Of a DNA stretch of 12,730 nucleotides, positions 1 to 7,033 are shown in pieces. Under the pieces are notes generated by a model. It had not been told where the DNA came from. It made no database searches and saw only the letters and a program-made list of their open reading frames with translations. The stretch is from JAZNLR01 sp045579195. Lineage in GTDB: Bacteria > Bacillota > Clostridia > Christensenellales > CAMQZB01. Within the stretch, counting starts at the first letter, position 1. Each line of letters begins with the position of its first letter. The translations under genes were made by a program, and so were the position numbers. The stretch covers positions 1-12,730 of the forward strand of contig JAZNLR010000104.1 of NCBI GenBank assembly GCA_045579195.1, given 5' to 3'.

Positions 1-184
1 GGGGTGCGTTATCCACAGTCATCTCGCCTTTTGCAGCAAAGAGAATTTGAAAATCCACTCGGCCGTTCGGGCGGTCTAGAGAAAGTTCCTTTGTCAAATT
101 CTCATAAAATCCGCAGTTGTTGAATTCCAACGGAGCGGAACCGCTTGGGTCATATGGAGTGTTGCGTGCGGTGTAAGAGCGCAT
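1..184 (-). CDS. AraC-family transcriptional regulator, N-terminal part (cut by window edge)
   Basis: Only the first 61 codons are inside the window; the gene continues past base 1. The start is an ATG (complement of 182-184) preceded by AGGAGA at a normal distance. The peptide begins MRSYTARNTPYDP and then carries CGFYENLTKELSLDRPNGR, which resembles the start of the cupin-like sensor domain of clostridial AraC/XylS-type sugar regulators, where a Cys-Gly-Tyr/Phe block is followed by a 'DRPNGR-D-Q' block. The C-terminal helix-turn-helix pair that would prove the family is outside the window. The gene is divergent from a glycoside hydrolase, a typical arrangement for a local activator of sugar use, so it probably responds to a glycan or sugar and controls that hydrolase. 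That role is inferred from position. Confidence 0.75.
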   Translation of the reverse strand, partial: MRSYTARNTPYDPSGSAPLEFNNCGFYENLTKELSLDRPNGRVDFQILFAAKGEMTVDNAP

Positions 185-214
185 CTTCTTTCTCCTAATA
201 CTTTAATTTCGGAA

Positions 215-243
215 ATTATATCATATTTCTCTATGTTTTGCAA
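215..243 (-). promoter_or_regulatory. Sigma-A promoter of the AraC-type regulator
   Basis: Read on the minus strand there is TTGCAA (238-243), a 17-base spacer and a perfect TATAAT (215-220), preceded by TGA, which makes an extended -10. It lies about 30 bases upstream of the regulator's start codon. Its -35 is only nine bases from the -35 of the divergent promoter. Confidence 0.75.
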
Positions 244-252
244 GTTTATATA

Positions 253-281
253 TGGACATTTTCTTCAAATCGGGTTATAAT
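253..281 (+). promoter_or_regulatory. Sigma-A promoter of the glycoside hydrolase
   Basis: TGGACA (253-258, five of six matches to TTGACA), a 17-base spacer and a perfect TATAAT (276-281) lie 32 bases before the hydrolase ATG. The two -35 boxes of the divergent pair are back-to-back, so one regulator bound at about 240-260 could affect both genes. I see no clean operator repeat. Confidence 0.78.
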
Positions 282-313
282 GAAGTTATCCTGAACGCAA
301 AAGGAGAAAGAGG

Positions 314-2647
314 ATGCGACAGAAGATTGATTTTAATGAAGGATGGCTGTTTCACTTAGGTGACGTTGAAACGCACACTCCTGCAAACAAGGGAATTGCG
401 TATATCAGCGCAAAGACCGAGCGACGGCATATGGGCCCTGCTTCGCGGAATTATCCCGCAGCATCGGATAGCTATCGAAACGATATTCTCTACCCCGAGG
501 AAGATTGGAAACTTGTGACCTTACCACATGATTACGTCATTGAGGGGGCGTACGATAAGACATGCAACAGCGCCCATGGGTACTTGCCCTATCGCAACGC
601 GTGGTACCGAAAGACCTTCTCATTAGACGAGAGCGACCGTGAAAAACGCCTCGTGCTGTACTTCGAGGGAATTGCCATTCACGCGGAAGTTTATTTGAAC
701 GGCTGCTTGATGTTCCGTAGTTTTTCGGGATACACGCCCTTTGAAGTGGACATCACGGACATGGCTGACTTTGAACATCCCAACGTCCTTGCCATTTATG
801 TCACCACCGAAGAACACGAGGGCTGGTGGTATGAGGGCGGCGGAATTTACCGCAACGTCTGGCTTGAAAAAACGGAACTTGTTTCTGTTGATCGTGACGG
901 AGTTTTCGCAAAGCCCGTCTTGCAGGAAGACGGAACGTGGAACGTGGACGTTGAGGTGACCCTCCGAAACGATAAAAACGTATGCGAAACGGCGAACGTC
1001 ATCGGAAAGCTCTTTGATGCCGAGGGGAACGAACTTGCTAAGGCTTGCGCTTGTGCGAAGATCGCCGATCACGACAAGAGCGTTTTGCACTATGCATTCA
1101 AGATGGAAAACCCGCGCCTTTGGTCGCCTGACGATCCTTACCGTTATCGCGTGGAAACACACGTTGAAAACGGAGGGGAAGAGATTGATCTCGTGAGCGT
1201 CAAGTTCGGTTTGAGAACGTTCTATGCCGACCCCGACAAGGGTTTCTTTATCAATGGAAAGCACTATAAGATCAAGGGATTTTGCGGCCATGCAGACTGT
1301 GGCTTGATGGGCAAAGCTGTTCCCGATAACATCCACCGCTATAAAGTTCAGCTGATGAAGGAGATGGGGGCAAATGCATATCGAACCAGCCATTATCCGC
1401 AGAGTGAAGCGCTGATGGAGGCGCTCGATGAAGCGGGTTTCATCGTGATGGACGAGGTGCGTTGGTTTGAATCTACTCCTGCAGGGCTCGCAGAGTTGGA
1501 AGCTCTCATCCGCCGTGACAGAAACCGCCCGAGCGTGTTCTTCTGGTCGGTTGGAAACGAGGAGCCTTATCACGCGATGCCACAGGGCAAACGCATCACA
1601 AGAACGATGATGTCCAAGGTGAGGAAGCTGGATGACACTCGTTTTGTCATGACCGCAGTTGACCGCCCCGACACCGCCACGGTGTATGAGGAGAACGACG
1701 TCATCGGCATCAACTATAACTGGAATTCCTGGGAAAGCGTGCATGAAAAATACCCTGAAAAGGCGGTGTTTGCATCCGAATGCTGTGCCGCGGGAACGAC
1801 ACGCGGATGGTATGCTCCTGATGACCCTGCCCGCGGATACCTCAGCGCTTACGATCACGATTGCGGATGGCTGTTCCTCTCCCGTGAGTTCACTTGGAAG
1901 TTTATTGCAACTCGTCCGTGGATTATGGGTGGATATCAATGGATCGCATTCGAGCATCGCGGAGAAACGGTTTGGCCACGCCTTGCATCCCAAAGCGGTG
2001 CTGTGGATCTCTACATGCAGAAGAAGGATGCCTTCTTCCAGAATCAGTCGCATTACTCCGAAATCCCGATGGTGCACCTCTTGCCTCATTGGAACTTTAA
2101 GGGTAGAGAGGGGGATCTCATCCGTGTCGTTGCGTATACCAACGCTGAAGAAGTGGAGCTTTTCCTGAACGGAAAGAGCCTTGGAAAGGTTGCCGTTCCT
2201 TTCTGTGAACATGCGGAGTGGAGTGTGCCTTATGAACCCGGAACGCTGGAGGCGGTTGCGTTTATCGGAGGGAAAGAGGTCGCAAGAGACGTGCAGAAGA
2301 CTTCAGGAAAGGCATATCGCCTGATGCTCGAGCAGGACACCTTTGATATTGTCGCAAACGGCCGTGACATCGCGCTCGTGAGCTGTTTTGTTGTGGACGA
2401 AAACGGGCTGCCCGTTCCCGATGCGGAGCTGGAGCGCGTCTCCTTCCGCACCGAGGGAGATTGCAAGATCTACTCCACGGGTTCGGACGTCAGCGACCAT
2501 ACTTCCATTTTCTGCCCCGATCGCAGAATGCGTGCCGGTCGAATCGGCGTTGCCGTGAAGCTTGGCAAGAACGGGGAAGGGTTGCGCGTGTTCGCATCTT
2601 CAAACGGACTCATTCAGGCAACTTTGACGTTGACCGTAAAGGAATAA
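314..2647 (+). CDS. Glycoside hydrolase family 2 protein (beta-galactosidase-like), cytoplasmic
   Basis: This 777-residue enzyme should hydrolyse a terminal beta-linked sugar by a retaining mechanism. The start follows AGGAGA at good spacing. Visible parts are the sugar-binding jelly-roll (about 1-185, with WYRKTF and EGGGIYRNVWL), an immunoglobulin-like domain (about 195-300), the TIM barrel (about 305-585), a DUF4982-type domain (about 600-660, with YTNAEEVELFLNGKSLG) and a C-terminal beta-sandwich (about 668-777). Expected catalytic residues are the acid/base Glu416 in SVGNEE and the nucleophile Glu489 in FASE. No signal peptide or membrane segment is present, so it probably works on imported oligosaccharides. 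The barrel end (LASQSGAVDLYMQKKDAFF) matches the DUF4982-bearing galactosidase-like clade and lacks the NxKG motif of beta-glucuronidases. The family assignment is firm; the exact substrate cannot be read from sequence. The divergent AraC-type gene is its likely regulator. Confidence 0.92.
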   Translation: MRQKIDFNEGWLFHLGDVETHTPANKGIAYISAKTERRHMGPASRNYPAASDSYRNDILYPEEDWKLVTLPHDYVIEGAYDKTCNSAHGYLPYRNAWYRKTFSLDESDREKRLVLYFEGIAIHAEVYLNGCLMFRSFSGYTPFEVDITDMADFEHPNVLAIYVTTEEHEGWWYEGGGIYRNVWLEKTELVSVDRDGVFAKPVLQEDGTWNVDVEVTLRNDKNVCETANVIGKLFDAEGNELAKACACAKIADHDKSVLHYAFKMENPRLWSPDDPYRYRVETHVENGGEEIDLVSVKFGLRTFYADPDKGFFINGKHYKIKGFCGHADCGLMGKAVPDNIHRYKVQLMKEMGANAYRTSHYPQSEALMEALDEAGFIVMDEVRWFESTPAGLAELEALIRRDRNRPSVFFWSVGNEEPYHAMPQGKRITRTMMSKVRKLDDTRFVMTAVDRPDTATVYEENDVIGINYNWNSWESVHEKYPEKAVFASECCAAGTTRGWYAPDDPARGYLSAYDHDCGWLFLSREFTWKFIATRPWIMGGYQWIAFEHRGETVWPRLASQSGAVDLYMQKKDAFFQNQSHYSEIPMVHLLPHWNFKGREGDLIRVVAYTNAEEVELFLNGKSLGKVAVPFCEHAEWSVPYEPGTLEAVAFIGGKEVARDVQKTSGKAYRLMLEQDTFDIVANGRDIALVSCFVVDENGLPVPDAELERVSFRTEGDCKIYSTGSDVSDHTSIFCPDRRMRAGRIGVAVKLGKNGEGLRVFASSNGLIQATLTLTVKE

Positions 2648-2663
2648 AATATTCGCACAAATA

Positions 2664-2707
2664 AAAATGTGTACGGAACGAATTACTCGCTCCGTACACA
2701 TTTTTTT
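2664..2707. terminator. Bidirectional rho-independent terminator
   Basis: A 14-base-pair stem (2664-2677 with 2691-2704) can be extended by three pairs after one mismatch, leaving the loop ATTAC. It has a T-run to the right (2701-2707) and an A-run to the left (2663-2667), so it can work on both strands. It separates the converging hydrolase and DUF378 genes and should stop transcription of both. Confidence 0.9.
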
Positions 2708-2724
2708 GTTTCTTGCGTTGTGCT

Positions 2725-2940
2725 TTAAGCCTTTGCGGAAGAAGACGTCTTTCCGCGCGTCATCACCAAGTGGATTGCAAGCCAGATGCCTGCAAGCCCG
2801 ACGAGGATATAGATCACGCGAGACATAATTGCCGCATTTGAGCCAAAGATAAAGGCCACAAGGTCGAACTGGAACGCCCCAACGACGAGCCAATTCAGCG
2901 CACCGACAATCGCAAGAATGCTGGAAACCAAAGTCAGCAT
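2725..2940 (-). CDS. DUF378 (YuzA-like) small membrane protein
   Basis: This 71-residue protein has two hydrophobic stretches: about 3-25 (TLVSSILAIVGALNWLVVGA) and about 37-60 (MSRVIYILVGLAGIWLAIHL). The pattern 'GALNWLVVGAF-FDLVAF' followed by 'SRVIYILVGLAGIW' is the recognisable signature of the DUF378 family of integral membrane proteins (B. subtilis YuzA type), whose biochemical role is unknown. Length is normal for the family. The ATG is preceded by AAAGGAG, but the gap of 13 bases is longer than usual and no alternative in-frame start is visible. It lies 75 bases downstream of another minus-strand gene and may be co-transcribed with it; the bidirectional terminator lies just past its stop codon. 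Confidence 0.85.
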   Translation of the reverse strand: MLTLVSSILAIVGALNWLVVGAFQFDLVAFIFGSNAAIMSRVIYILVGLAGIWLAIHLVMTRGKTSSSAKA

Positions 2941-3015
2941 AACTTCATTTACGCTCCTTTTCTTTCGGTGCGATTAGTATGTGCGCTAAAAACGGAAATA
3001 TACCTCTTTTTTCTC

Positions 3016-3279
3016 TTATTCGTGAACCGCTTCGAACTGCAAGGTGTCAAAACGAATTTTCTCCACGAAGTCACTTGCGCGGAAGCGCACGATATTGAAC
3101 TTTTCAAAGCTTTCCGCGTGCATTTGCAAAACGACGGGCGTTGCGAGATCCAGTCGGTTGCAGATAGCCTGCGTATATGCATAAAAGCGGCTTATATCGA
3201 ACTTCTCTTCAAACTCGAAGACGTCGTTGATGAGAAGCTTCTTGTTTTTGTCGAGAACTTTTACCCAAATCTTGAACAT
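3016..3279 (-). CDS. Conserved small protein of unknown function
   Basis: An 87-residue soluble protein beginning MFKIWVKVLDKNKKLL, with no signal peptide, membrane segment or metal-binding cluster. It starts with ATG six bases after GAGG and has its own extended -10 promoter upstream, so it is very likely a real gene even though a longer reading frame (2968-3384) lies on the opposite strand. The layout, an N-terminal 'FKIWVKV' strand followed by an 'FEFEEKFDISRFYAYTQAICNRLDL-TPVVL' segment, resembles a family of short hypothetical proteins I recall from Clostridia; that is memory, not a search. The shape suggests a small alpha/beta fold. Possible co-transcription with the DUF378 gene gives no clue to function. 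Confidence 0.72.
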   Translation of the reverse strand: MFKIWVKVLDKNKKLLINDVFEFEEKFDISRFYAYTQAICNRLDLATPVVLQMHAESFEKFNIVRFRASDFVEKIRFDTLQFEAVHE

Positions 3280-3308
3280 TTTGCACCTCGAATCCTTTTT
3301 TCAAGAGT

Positions 3309-3317
3309 ATTATATCA
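3309..3317 (-). promoter_or_regulatory. Extended -10 promoter for the small minus-strand genes
   Basis: On the minus strand the sequence reads TGTGATATAATAC, a perfect TATAAT (3309-3314) with an upstream TG at the extended -10 position. The -35 region is an A-rich stretch with no good hexamer. It lies 29 bases before the start of the 87-residue gene. The same TGTGATATAATAC string occurs before the ferredoxin gene. Confidence 0.7.
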
Positions 3318-3345
3318 CATATTTTCCGTTTTTTTTGCTCATTTC

Positions 3346-3374
3346 TTTACATCGGGAGAAAAATTTGCTATATT
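3346..3374 (+). promoter_or_regulatory. Promoter of the rex operon
   Basis: TTTACA (3346-3351), a 17-base spacer and TATATT (3369-3374) lie 43 bases upstream of the rex ATG. I looked for a Rex operator (TTGTTAA-N-TTAACAA type) around it and found no convincing match, so autoregulation by Rex is not supported here. Confidence 0.6.
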
Positions 3375-3417
3375 TAATAGATAATATGGAGTAATTTAAC
3401 CTCAAAGTGGAGGGTTT

Positions 3418-4056
3418 ATGAAAAGAGAAAAGGTTTCAGACGCCGTCGTGCGTCGTTTGCCGAAGTACTATCGGTGTTTGAAAGAGATGGAAGAAAGCGG
3501 AAAAGCGCGCGTTTCCTCGAACGAGATTTCCAAAATTTTGAACGTCACCGCATCGCAGGTCCGTCAGGACTTTGCGAATTTCGGAGAGTTTGGTCAGCAG
3601 GGCTATGGGTATGACGTCTGTTTTTTGAAAGAACAGATCCAGAACGTTCTCGGTTTGAACAGAGAGTACCGCATGATCATCGTCGGCGGCGGACACATCG
3701 GAACGGCACTTGCCTCTTACCTTGGTTTTGTTCGCGAAGGATTCAAAGTTCTTGCCGTCTTTGACATCGCTCCTGAAAAAGTTCACGTTCCCGAAGGAAT
3801 CGCCGTTCTGCACGTGGACGAGCTTGCAAGGTTTTCTGAGGAACACGAGGTGGACATTGCCGTTATCGCAACGCCGCGCAACTGCGCGAACGAGGTCGCA
3901 AATGCGGTGGTGGACGCAGGAATCTCTGCAATCTGGAACTTTGCTCCCTGTGATCTGACGTGTGGCAAAGACGTTGCTGTTGAAAACATCAATATGAGCG
4001 AGAGTTTGTTCTTGCTTTCTTATAAATCCAACTTATCAAGGGAGGAATTGGAATGA
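3418..4056 (+). CDS. rex: Redox-sensing transcriptional repressor Rex
   Basis: Rex represses fermentation and NADH-reoxidation genes when the NADH/NAD+ ratio is low and leaves DNA when NADH binds. The protein has 212 residues, the usual length. Residues 1-75 form the winged helix, with the diagnostic recognition-helix block VTASQVRQDFANFGEFGQQG (43-62). Residues 85-175 are the NAD(H)-binding Rossmann domain with IIVGGGHIGTALASY, then VFDI at the second strand. The C-terminal helix (about 195-212) supports domain swapping in the dimer. The glycine-rich loop is GGGHIG (90-95) where most Rex proteins I know have GxGNLG or a close variant. GGAGG lies at good spacing before the ATG. The gene leads an operon and its stop overlaps the next start (ATGA). 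Confidence 0.96.
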   Translation: MKREKVSDAVVRRLPKYYRCLKEMEESGKARVSSNEISKILNVTASQVRQDFANFGEFGQQGYGYDVCFLKEQIQNVLGLNREYRMIIVGGGHIGTALASYLGFVREGFKVLAVFDIAPEKVHVPEGIAVLHVDELARFSEEHEVDIAVIATPRNCANEVANAVVDAGISAIWNFAPCDLTCGKDVAVENINMSESLFLLSYKSNLSREELE

Positions 4057-4547
4057 ACCAGTTGAAGAAAGACGTCCTTGGAATTCTCAAGGAAGACGCA
4101 CGTTACTCTGCAGAGAAGATCGCGATTATGCTTGGCAAAGATGCCGAAGCCGTTCGCGGTGCAATTGAAGAACTGGAAGCGGAGGGCATCATCGTTCGCT
4201 ATAGCGCGGTGGTGGATGAAAACAAACTCGGAGAAGACAACGTTGAGGCATTGATCGAAGTCAACGTCACGCCGCAGAAAAATCACGGTTTTGATGCAAT
4301 CGCAGAGGAGATCTACCGCTTCGCAGAGGTCAAGACCCTCTATCTCATGAGTGGTGGCTTTGACTTTGCCGTTTTTGTTGCGGGAAAGAGCTTAAAGCAG
4401 GTTGCGATGTTCGTTTCCGAGAAGCTGTCTACATTGGACAACATCATTTCCACCCGCACGCACTTCATTTTGAAGAAGTATAAAACCGACGGAATCTTGC
4501 TTGCAGGAAGCAGCGAAGAGAGTAAAAGGATTTCAATACACGCATGA
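4053..4547 (+). CDS. Lrp/AsnC-family transcriptional regulator
   Basis: This 164-residue protein has an N-terminal helix-turn-helix (about 3-50, with LKEDARYSAEKIAIMLG and VRGAIEELEAEGIIVRYSAV) and a C-terminal alpha/beta ligand-binding domain of the Lrp/AsnC (RAM) type (about 64-145, with EALIEVNVTP, VKTLYLMSGGFDFAVFV and ISTRTHFILKKYK). Members form dimers or octamers and usually sense amino acids. The ATG overlaps the rex stop codon and is preceded by GGGAGG inside rex, so translation is probably coupled. Its own stop overlaps the next start as ATGA. The adjacent aminotransferase suggests that it senses the substrate or product of that enzyme, which is inference. The effector cannot be read from sequence. 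Confidence 0.93.
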   Translation: MNQLKKDVLGILKEDARYSAEKIAIMLGKDAEAVRGAIEELEAEGIIVRYSAVVDENKLGEDNVEALIEVNVTPQKNHGFDAIAEEIYRFAEVKTLYLMSGGFDFAVFVAGKSLKQVAMFVSEKLSTLDNIISTRTHFILKKYKTDGILLAGSSEESKRISIHA

Positions 4548-5722
4548 ATTACGACGAATTTTTAAACGAAACAGCGCGGGAAATGAAGCCTTCCGGGATC
4601 CGGAAGTTCTTCGACGTGGTGAAAGAAATCAAGGGCGCGATCTCACTCGGTGTGGGAGAGCCCGATTTTATCACGCCCTGGAGCATTCGTGATGCGGCGA
4701 TCCGTTCCATCCAGAAAGGACGCACGCAATATACCTCCAACAGCGGAATGAAAGAGCTGCGCGAGGCAATCGTGCAGTACTTAAAAGAGCGTTTTTCGCT
4801 GGAGTACGACTATACCAACGTTCTCGTGACCATTGGCGCGAGTGAGGCGATCGACCTCGTGTTCCGCGCTTGTCTGTCGCCGGGTGATGAGGTGCTCATT
4901 CCTGACCCGTCATACGTTTCGTATGCGCCCTGTGTGGCGCTTTCGGGTGGCGTTCCCGTCTCGGTTCACTGTTCCATGCAGGATGCGTTCAAGTTGACGC
5001 CTGAACAGCTTGAAGCGTGCATCACGCCCAAAACGAAGATCGTCATTTTGCCCTATCCCAACAACCCGACGGGCGGTGTGATGGAGCGTCCGTTCCTGGA
5101 GGCGATTGCTCCCGTGATTCAAAAGCACAATCTCCTCGTTTTATCGGATGAGATCTATGCAGAGCTCACCTATGGATCGGAACGTCACGTTTCCATCGCG
5201 GAAGTGGAGGGAATGAAGGAGAGAACCGTCGTTATCAACGGCTTTTCGAAGTCGTTTGCGATGACGGGTTGGCGCCTTGGATACCTTGCAGGGCCCGAAC
5301 CGTTGGTGCGCGCGATGACCAAGATCCACCAGTATACCATCATGTGCGCGTCCACCGCGAGCCAGTATGCCGCGCTCAACGCTTTGGAATCCAGCTTTGA
5401 AGACGGATTTGAAATGGTGAGTGAGATGCGCAGGCAGTATGATATGCGCCGTCGGTATCTCGTCAACGAGTTCAACGGCATGGGGCTTGAGACCTTTGAA
5501 CCGCGTGGCGCGTTTTACGTCTTCCCCAAGGTCTCTTCCCTTGGAATGGACGGAACTGAGTTTGCAGAGCGCTTGCTTGCCGACCAGAAGGTCGCCGTTG
5601 TTCCGGGATCTGCGTTCGGTGAGAGTGGAAAAGATTTTGTGCGCGTCAGCTATGCGTACTCCTTGCAAAACCTGGAGCGCGCAATGGCTCGCATTCATAA
5701 GTTTGTCGAAGGATTGAAGTGA
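4544..5722 (+). CDS. PLP-dependent aminotransferase, class I/II (PatA/AspC-like)
   Basis: A 392-residue fold-type I aminotransferase that should move an amino group between an amino acid and a 2-oxo acid. Visible landmarks are the N-terminal GVGEPDF (36-42), YTSNSG (63-68), PDPSY (120-124), PYPNNPTGG (170-178) with the cofactor-contacting Asn, SDEIYAEL with Asp202 and Tyr205, the Schiff-base lysine Lys236 in GFSKSFAMTGWRLGY, and the substrate carboxylate-binding Arg367 in FVRVSYA. Length and motif order match the aspartate/aromatic/alanine branch, but the substrate is uncertain. The ATG overlaps the stop of the Lrp-type regulator; the nearest AAGGA is about 14 bases away, so expression probably relies on translational coupling. 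Pairing with an Lrp/AsnC regulator fits amino-acid metabolism. Confidence 0.93.
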   Translation: MNYDEFLNETAREMKPSGIRKFFDVVKEIKGAISLGVGEPDFITPWSIRDAAIRSIQKGRTQYTSNSGMKELREAIVQYLKERFSLEYDYTNVLVTIGASEAIDLVFRACLSPGDEVLIPDPSYVSYAPCVALSGGVPVSVHCSMQDAFKLTPEQLEACITPKTKIVILPYPNNPTGGVMERPFLEAIAPVIQKHNLLVLSDEIYAELTYGSERHVSIAEVEGMKERTVVINGFSKSFAMTGWRLGYLAGPEPLVRAMTKIHQYTIMCASTASQYAALNALESSFEDGFEMVSEMRRQYDMRRRYLVNEFNGMGLETFEPRGAFYVFPKVSSLGMDGTEFAERLLADQKVAVVPGSAFGESGKDFVRVSYAYSLQNLERAMARIHKFVEGLK

Positions 5723-6873
5723 TGGATAAAGTTGCATTGGTTGCTTGCTCGGAATATACGCGGGAAGCTGCGGATGCGGCGGTGAAGGAGACATTTGATC
5801 TTCTCGGTGGCATTGAGCGTTTTGTTCAGCCGAACACGACCGTCGTCATCAAAGCAAACCTGCTTGATCGCATCAAGCCCGAAAAGGCGGCAACGACGCA
5901 CCCTGAGATCGTTGCTGCGGTTGCGCGGTGTGTGATCGCGCAAGGGGCAAAGTGTATCATTGCGGACAGCCCCGGAGGACTCTTTACTCGTGCGTACGTC
6001 GGCGGTGTTTACGCAAAGACGGAAATGACCCGTGCTGCAAAGGAGAGCGGAGCTGAGCTCAACGACCTCTTCACTGCAACGGAGGTCTCTTTCCCGGAAG
6101 CACTGGTCGGAAAGAAGATGGAGATCATCGACGTTTTGCTGCAGGCGGACACGATTATCAACCTCGCAAAACTCAAGAGTCACAGTTTCACGGGCTACAC
6201 GGGGTGCGTGAAAAACCTGTTTGGTGCGATCCCCGGATTGCAGAAGGTGCAGATGCACGGAAACAACCCGAAGATCGACAATTTTGTGGATTTTGTCATT
6301 GACATTGAGCAGTTTTTAAAGCCCAAGCTCTGTTTCCATATGATCGACGCCGTCGTTGGCATGGAGGGTCCCGGACCGACCGCAGGCACACCCCGATTTA
6401 TCGGGCGTCTGATTGCGAGCCCTTGTCCGTATAGCGCGGACCTTGCGGCGCTCACCATCATGAATGCAAAGCCGATGGGGATGCCGATGTTCCGCCGCGC
6501 AGTGGAGCGCGGGATTGCCTCTTCTGACGCATCGCAACTCGCTGTCGTCGGAGAAAGCCTTGAAAAGAGTGTCATCCCGAACTTCAAGAACGTCGAGGTC
6601 ACCCCGGATAGGCCGTTCTCAAAGATCGTTCCCAAGTGCCTTCAGCCCCTTATCAAGCGGTTGGTTTCCCGCCGTCCGTACATCCCGACAAAGCTGTGCA
6701 AGGGGTGCAAAAAGTGTTTTGAACACTGTCCCCCAAAAGCAATTTCCATGGTGGACGGAAAGGCAAAAATCGATTACGACAAGTGCATTCGTTGCTATTG
6801 TTGTCAGGAGCTTTGCCCCTTCCACGTTGTCAAGGTGAAGACACCCATTCTTTACAAAATCACCCGACATTGA
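5722..6873 (+). CDS. DUF362 protein with C-terminal double 4Fe-4S ferredoxin domain
   Basis: Residues 1-300 match the DUF362 family (VVIKANLLD, THPEIVAAVARC, IADSPGG, NLAKLKSHSFTGYTGCVKNLFGAIPG, with MIDAVVGMEGPGPTAGTPR). Residues 326-370 are a two-cluster ferredoxin: Cys326, 329, 332, 336 (CKGCKKCFEHCP) and Cys355, 358, 361, 365 (CIRCYCCQELCP), with an extra Cys360. There is no signal peptide, so it is cytoplasmic. DUF362-ferredoxin proteins are common in anaerobes and are presumed to carry electrons; no defined reaction is known to me. I prefer ATG 5722, which shares one base with the preceding stop (TGATG) and has AAGGA eight bases upstream, over the GTG one codon earlier at 5719. Being the last gene of the rex operon suggests a redox role linked to NADH status. 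Confidence 0.9.
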   Translation: MDKVALVACSEYTREAADAAVKETFDLLGGIERFVQPNTTVVIKANLLDRIKPEKAATTHPEIVAAVARCVIAQGAKCIIADSPGGLFTRAYVGGVYAKTEMTRAAKESGAELNDLFTATEVSFPEALVGKKMEIIDVLLQADTIINLAKLKSHSFTGYTGCVKNLFGAIPGLQKVQMHGNNPKIDNFVDFVIDIEQFLKPKLCFHMIDAVVGMEGPGPTAGTPRFIGRLIASPCPYSADLAALTIMNAKPMGMPMFRRAVERGIASSDASQLAVVGESLEKSVIPNFKNVEVTPDRPFSKIVPKCLQPLIKRLVSRRPYIPTKLCKGCKKCFEHCPPKAISMVDGKAKIDYDKCIRCYCCQELCPFHVVKVKTPILYKITRH

Positions 6874-6911
6874 AGCTTTTGTGAGAGAATGCGGGGAGTA
6901 CGACAAATTAC

Positions 6912-6940
6912 TTGACATTTTATACAAAAAAGAGTATGAT
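6912..6940 (+). promoter_or_regulatory. Strong sigma-A promoter of greA
   Basis: A perfect TTGACA (6912-6917), a 17-base spacer and TATGAT (6935-6940, five of six) form the best promoter in the window. It starts transcription at about 6947, only a few bases before a long hairpin, so every greA transcript from it carries the structured leader. Confidence 0.85.
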
Positions 6941-6949
6941 AACCTTGCT

Positions 6950-6996
6950 GAAATAATATTTTCGCCAGACTGATGGTGGAAATATTATTTCTTTTT
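6950..6996 (+). terminator. Terminator-like hairpin in the greA leader (possible attenuator)
   Basis: Left arm 6950-6967 pairs with right arm 6974-6991 over 18 consecutive positions (two of them G-T wobbles), with loop GACTGA, followed by TTTTT (6992-6996). The lower 12 pairs are A-T-rich and the G-C pairs are near the loop, which is not the classic terminator shape, so its strength is uncertain. It lies between the greA promoter and greA, so it would act on the leader. It could also end read-through from the upstream rex operon, which has no other visible terminator. Confidence 0.65.
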
Positions 6997-7000
6997 ATGC

Positions 7001-7025
7001 CCTTCCCTCGAATAAATAGGGGAGG
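7001..7025 (+). promoter_or_regulatory. Second leader hairpin covering a Shine-Dalgarno sequence
   Basis: CCTTCCCT (7001-7008) pairs with AGGGGAGG (7018-7025) over eight positions, including one G-T wobble, with a nine-base loop. The right arm is a strong ribosome binding site for the four-codon ORF at 7034, so folding could hide it. No T-run follows, so it is not a terminator. Confidence 0.45.
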
Positions 7026-7033
7026 AAAAGAGT

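Noticed and set aside
623..2212. A 529-codon open frame on the minus strand across the glycoside hydrolase
   Set aside because: It lies wholly antisense to a gene with clear family motifs, its product looks like no protein family (His/Arg/Val-rich, no domains), and it has no supported start signal. It is a by-product of codon use on the real strand.
2968..3384. A 138-codon plus-strand frame opposite the 87-residue gene
   Set aside because: It has no ribosome binding site, runs into the rex promoter, and its product is Phe/Leu-rich with no motif, whereas the minus-strand frame has a promoter and ribosome binding site.
3346..3417. A possible Rex operator (TTGTTAA-type palindrome) in the rex promoter
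   Set aside because: The region holds only TTTAAC and TTTAAT fragments and no paired half-site at the needed spacing. The same search at the greA, ferredoxin and AraC/GH2 promoters also found nothing.
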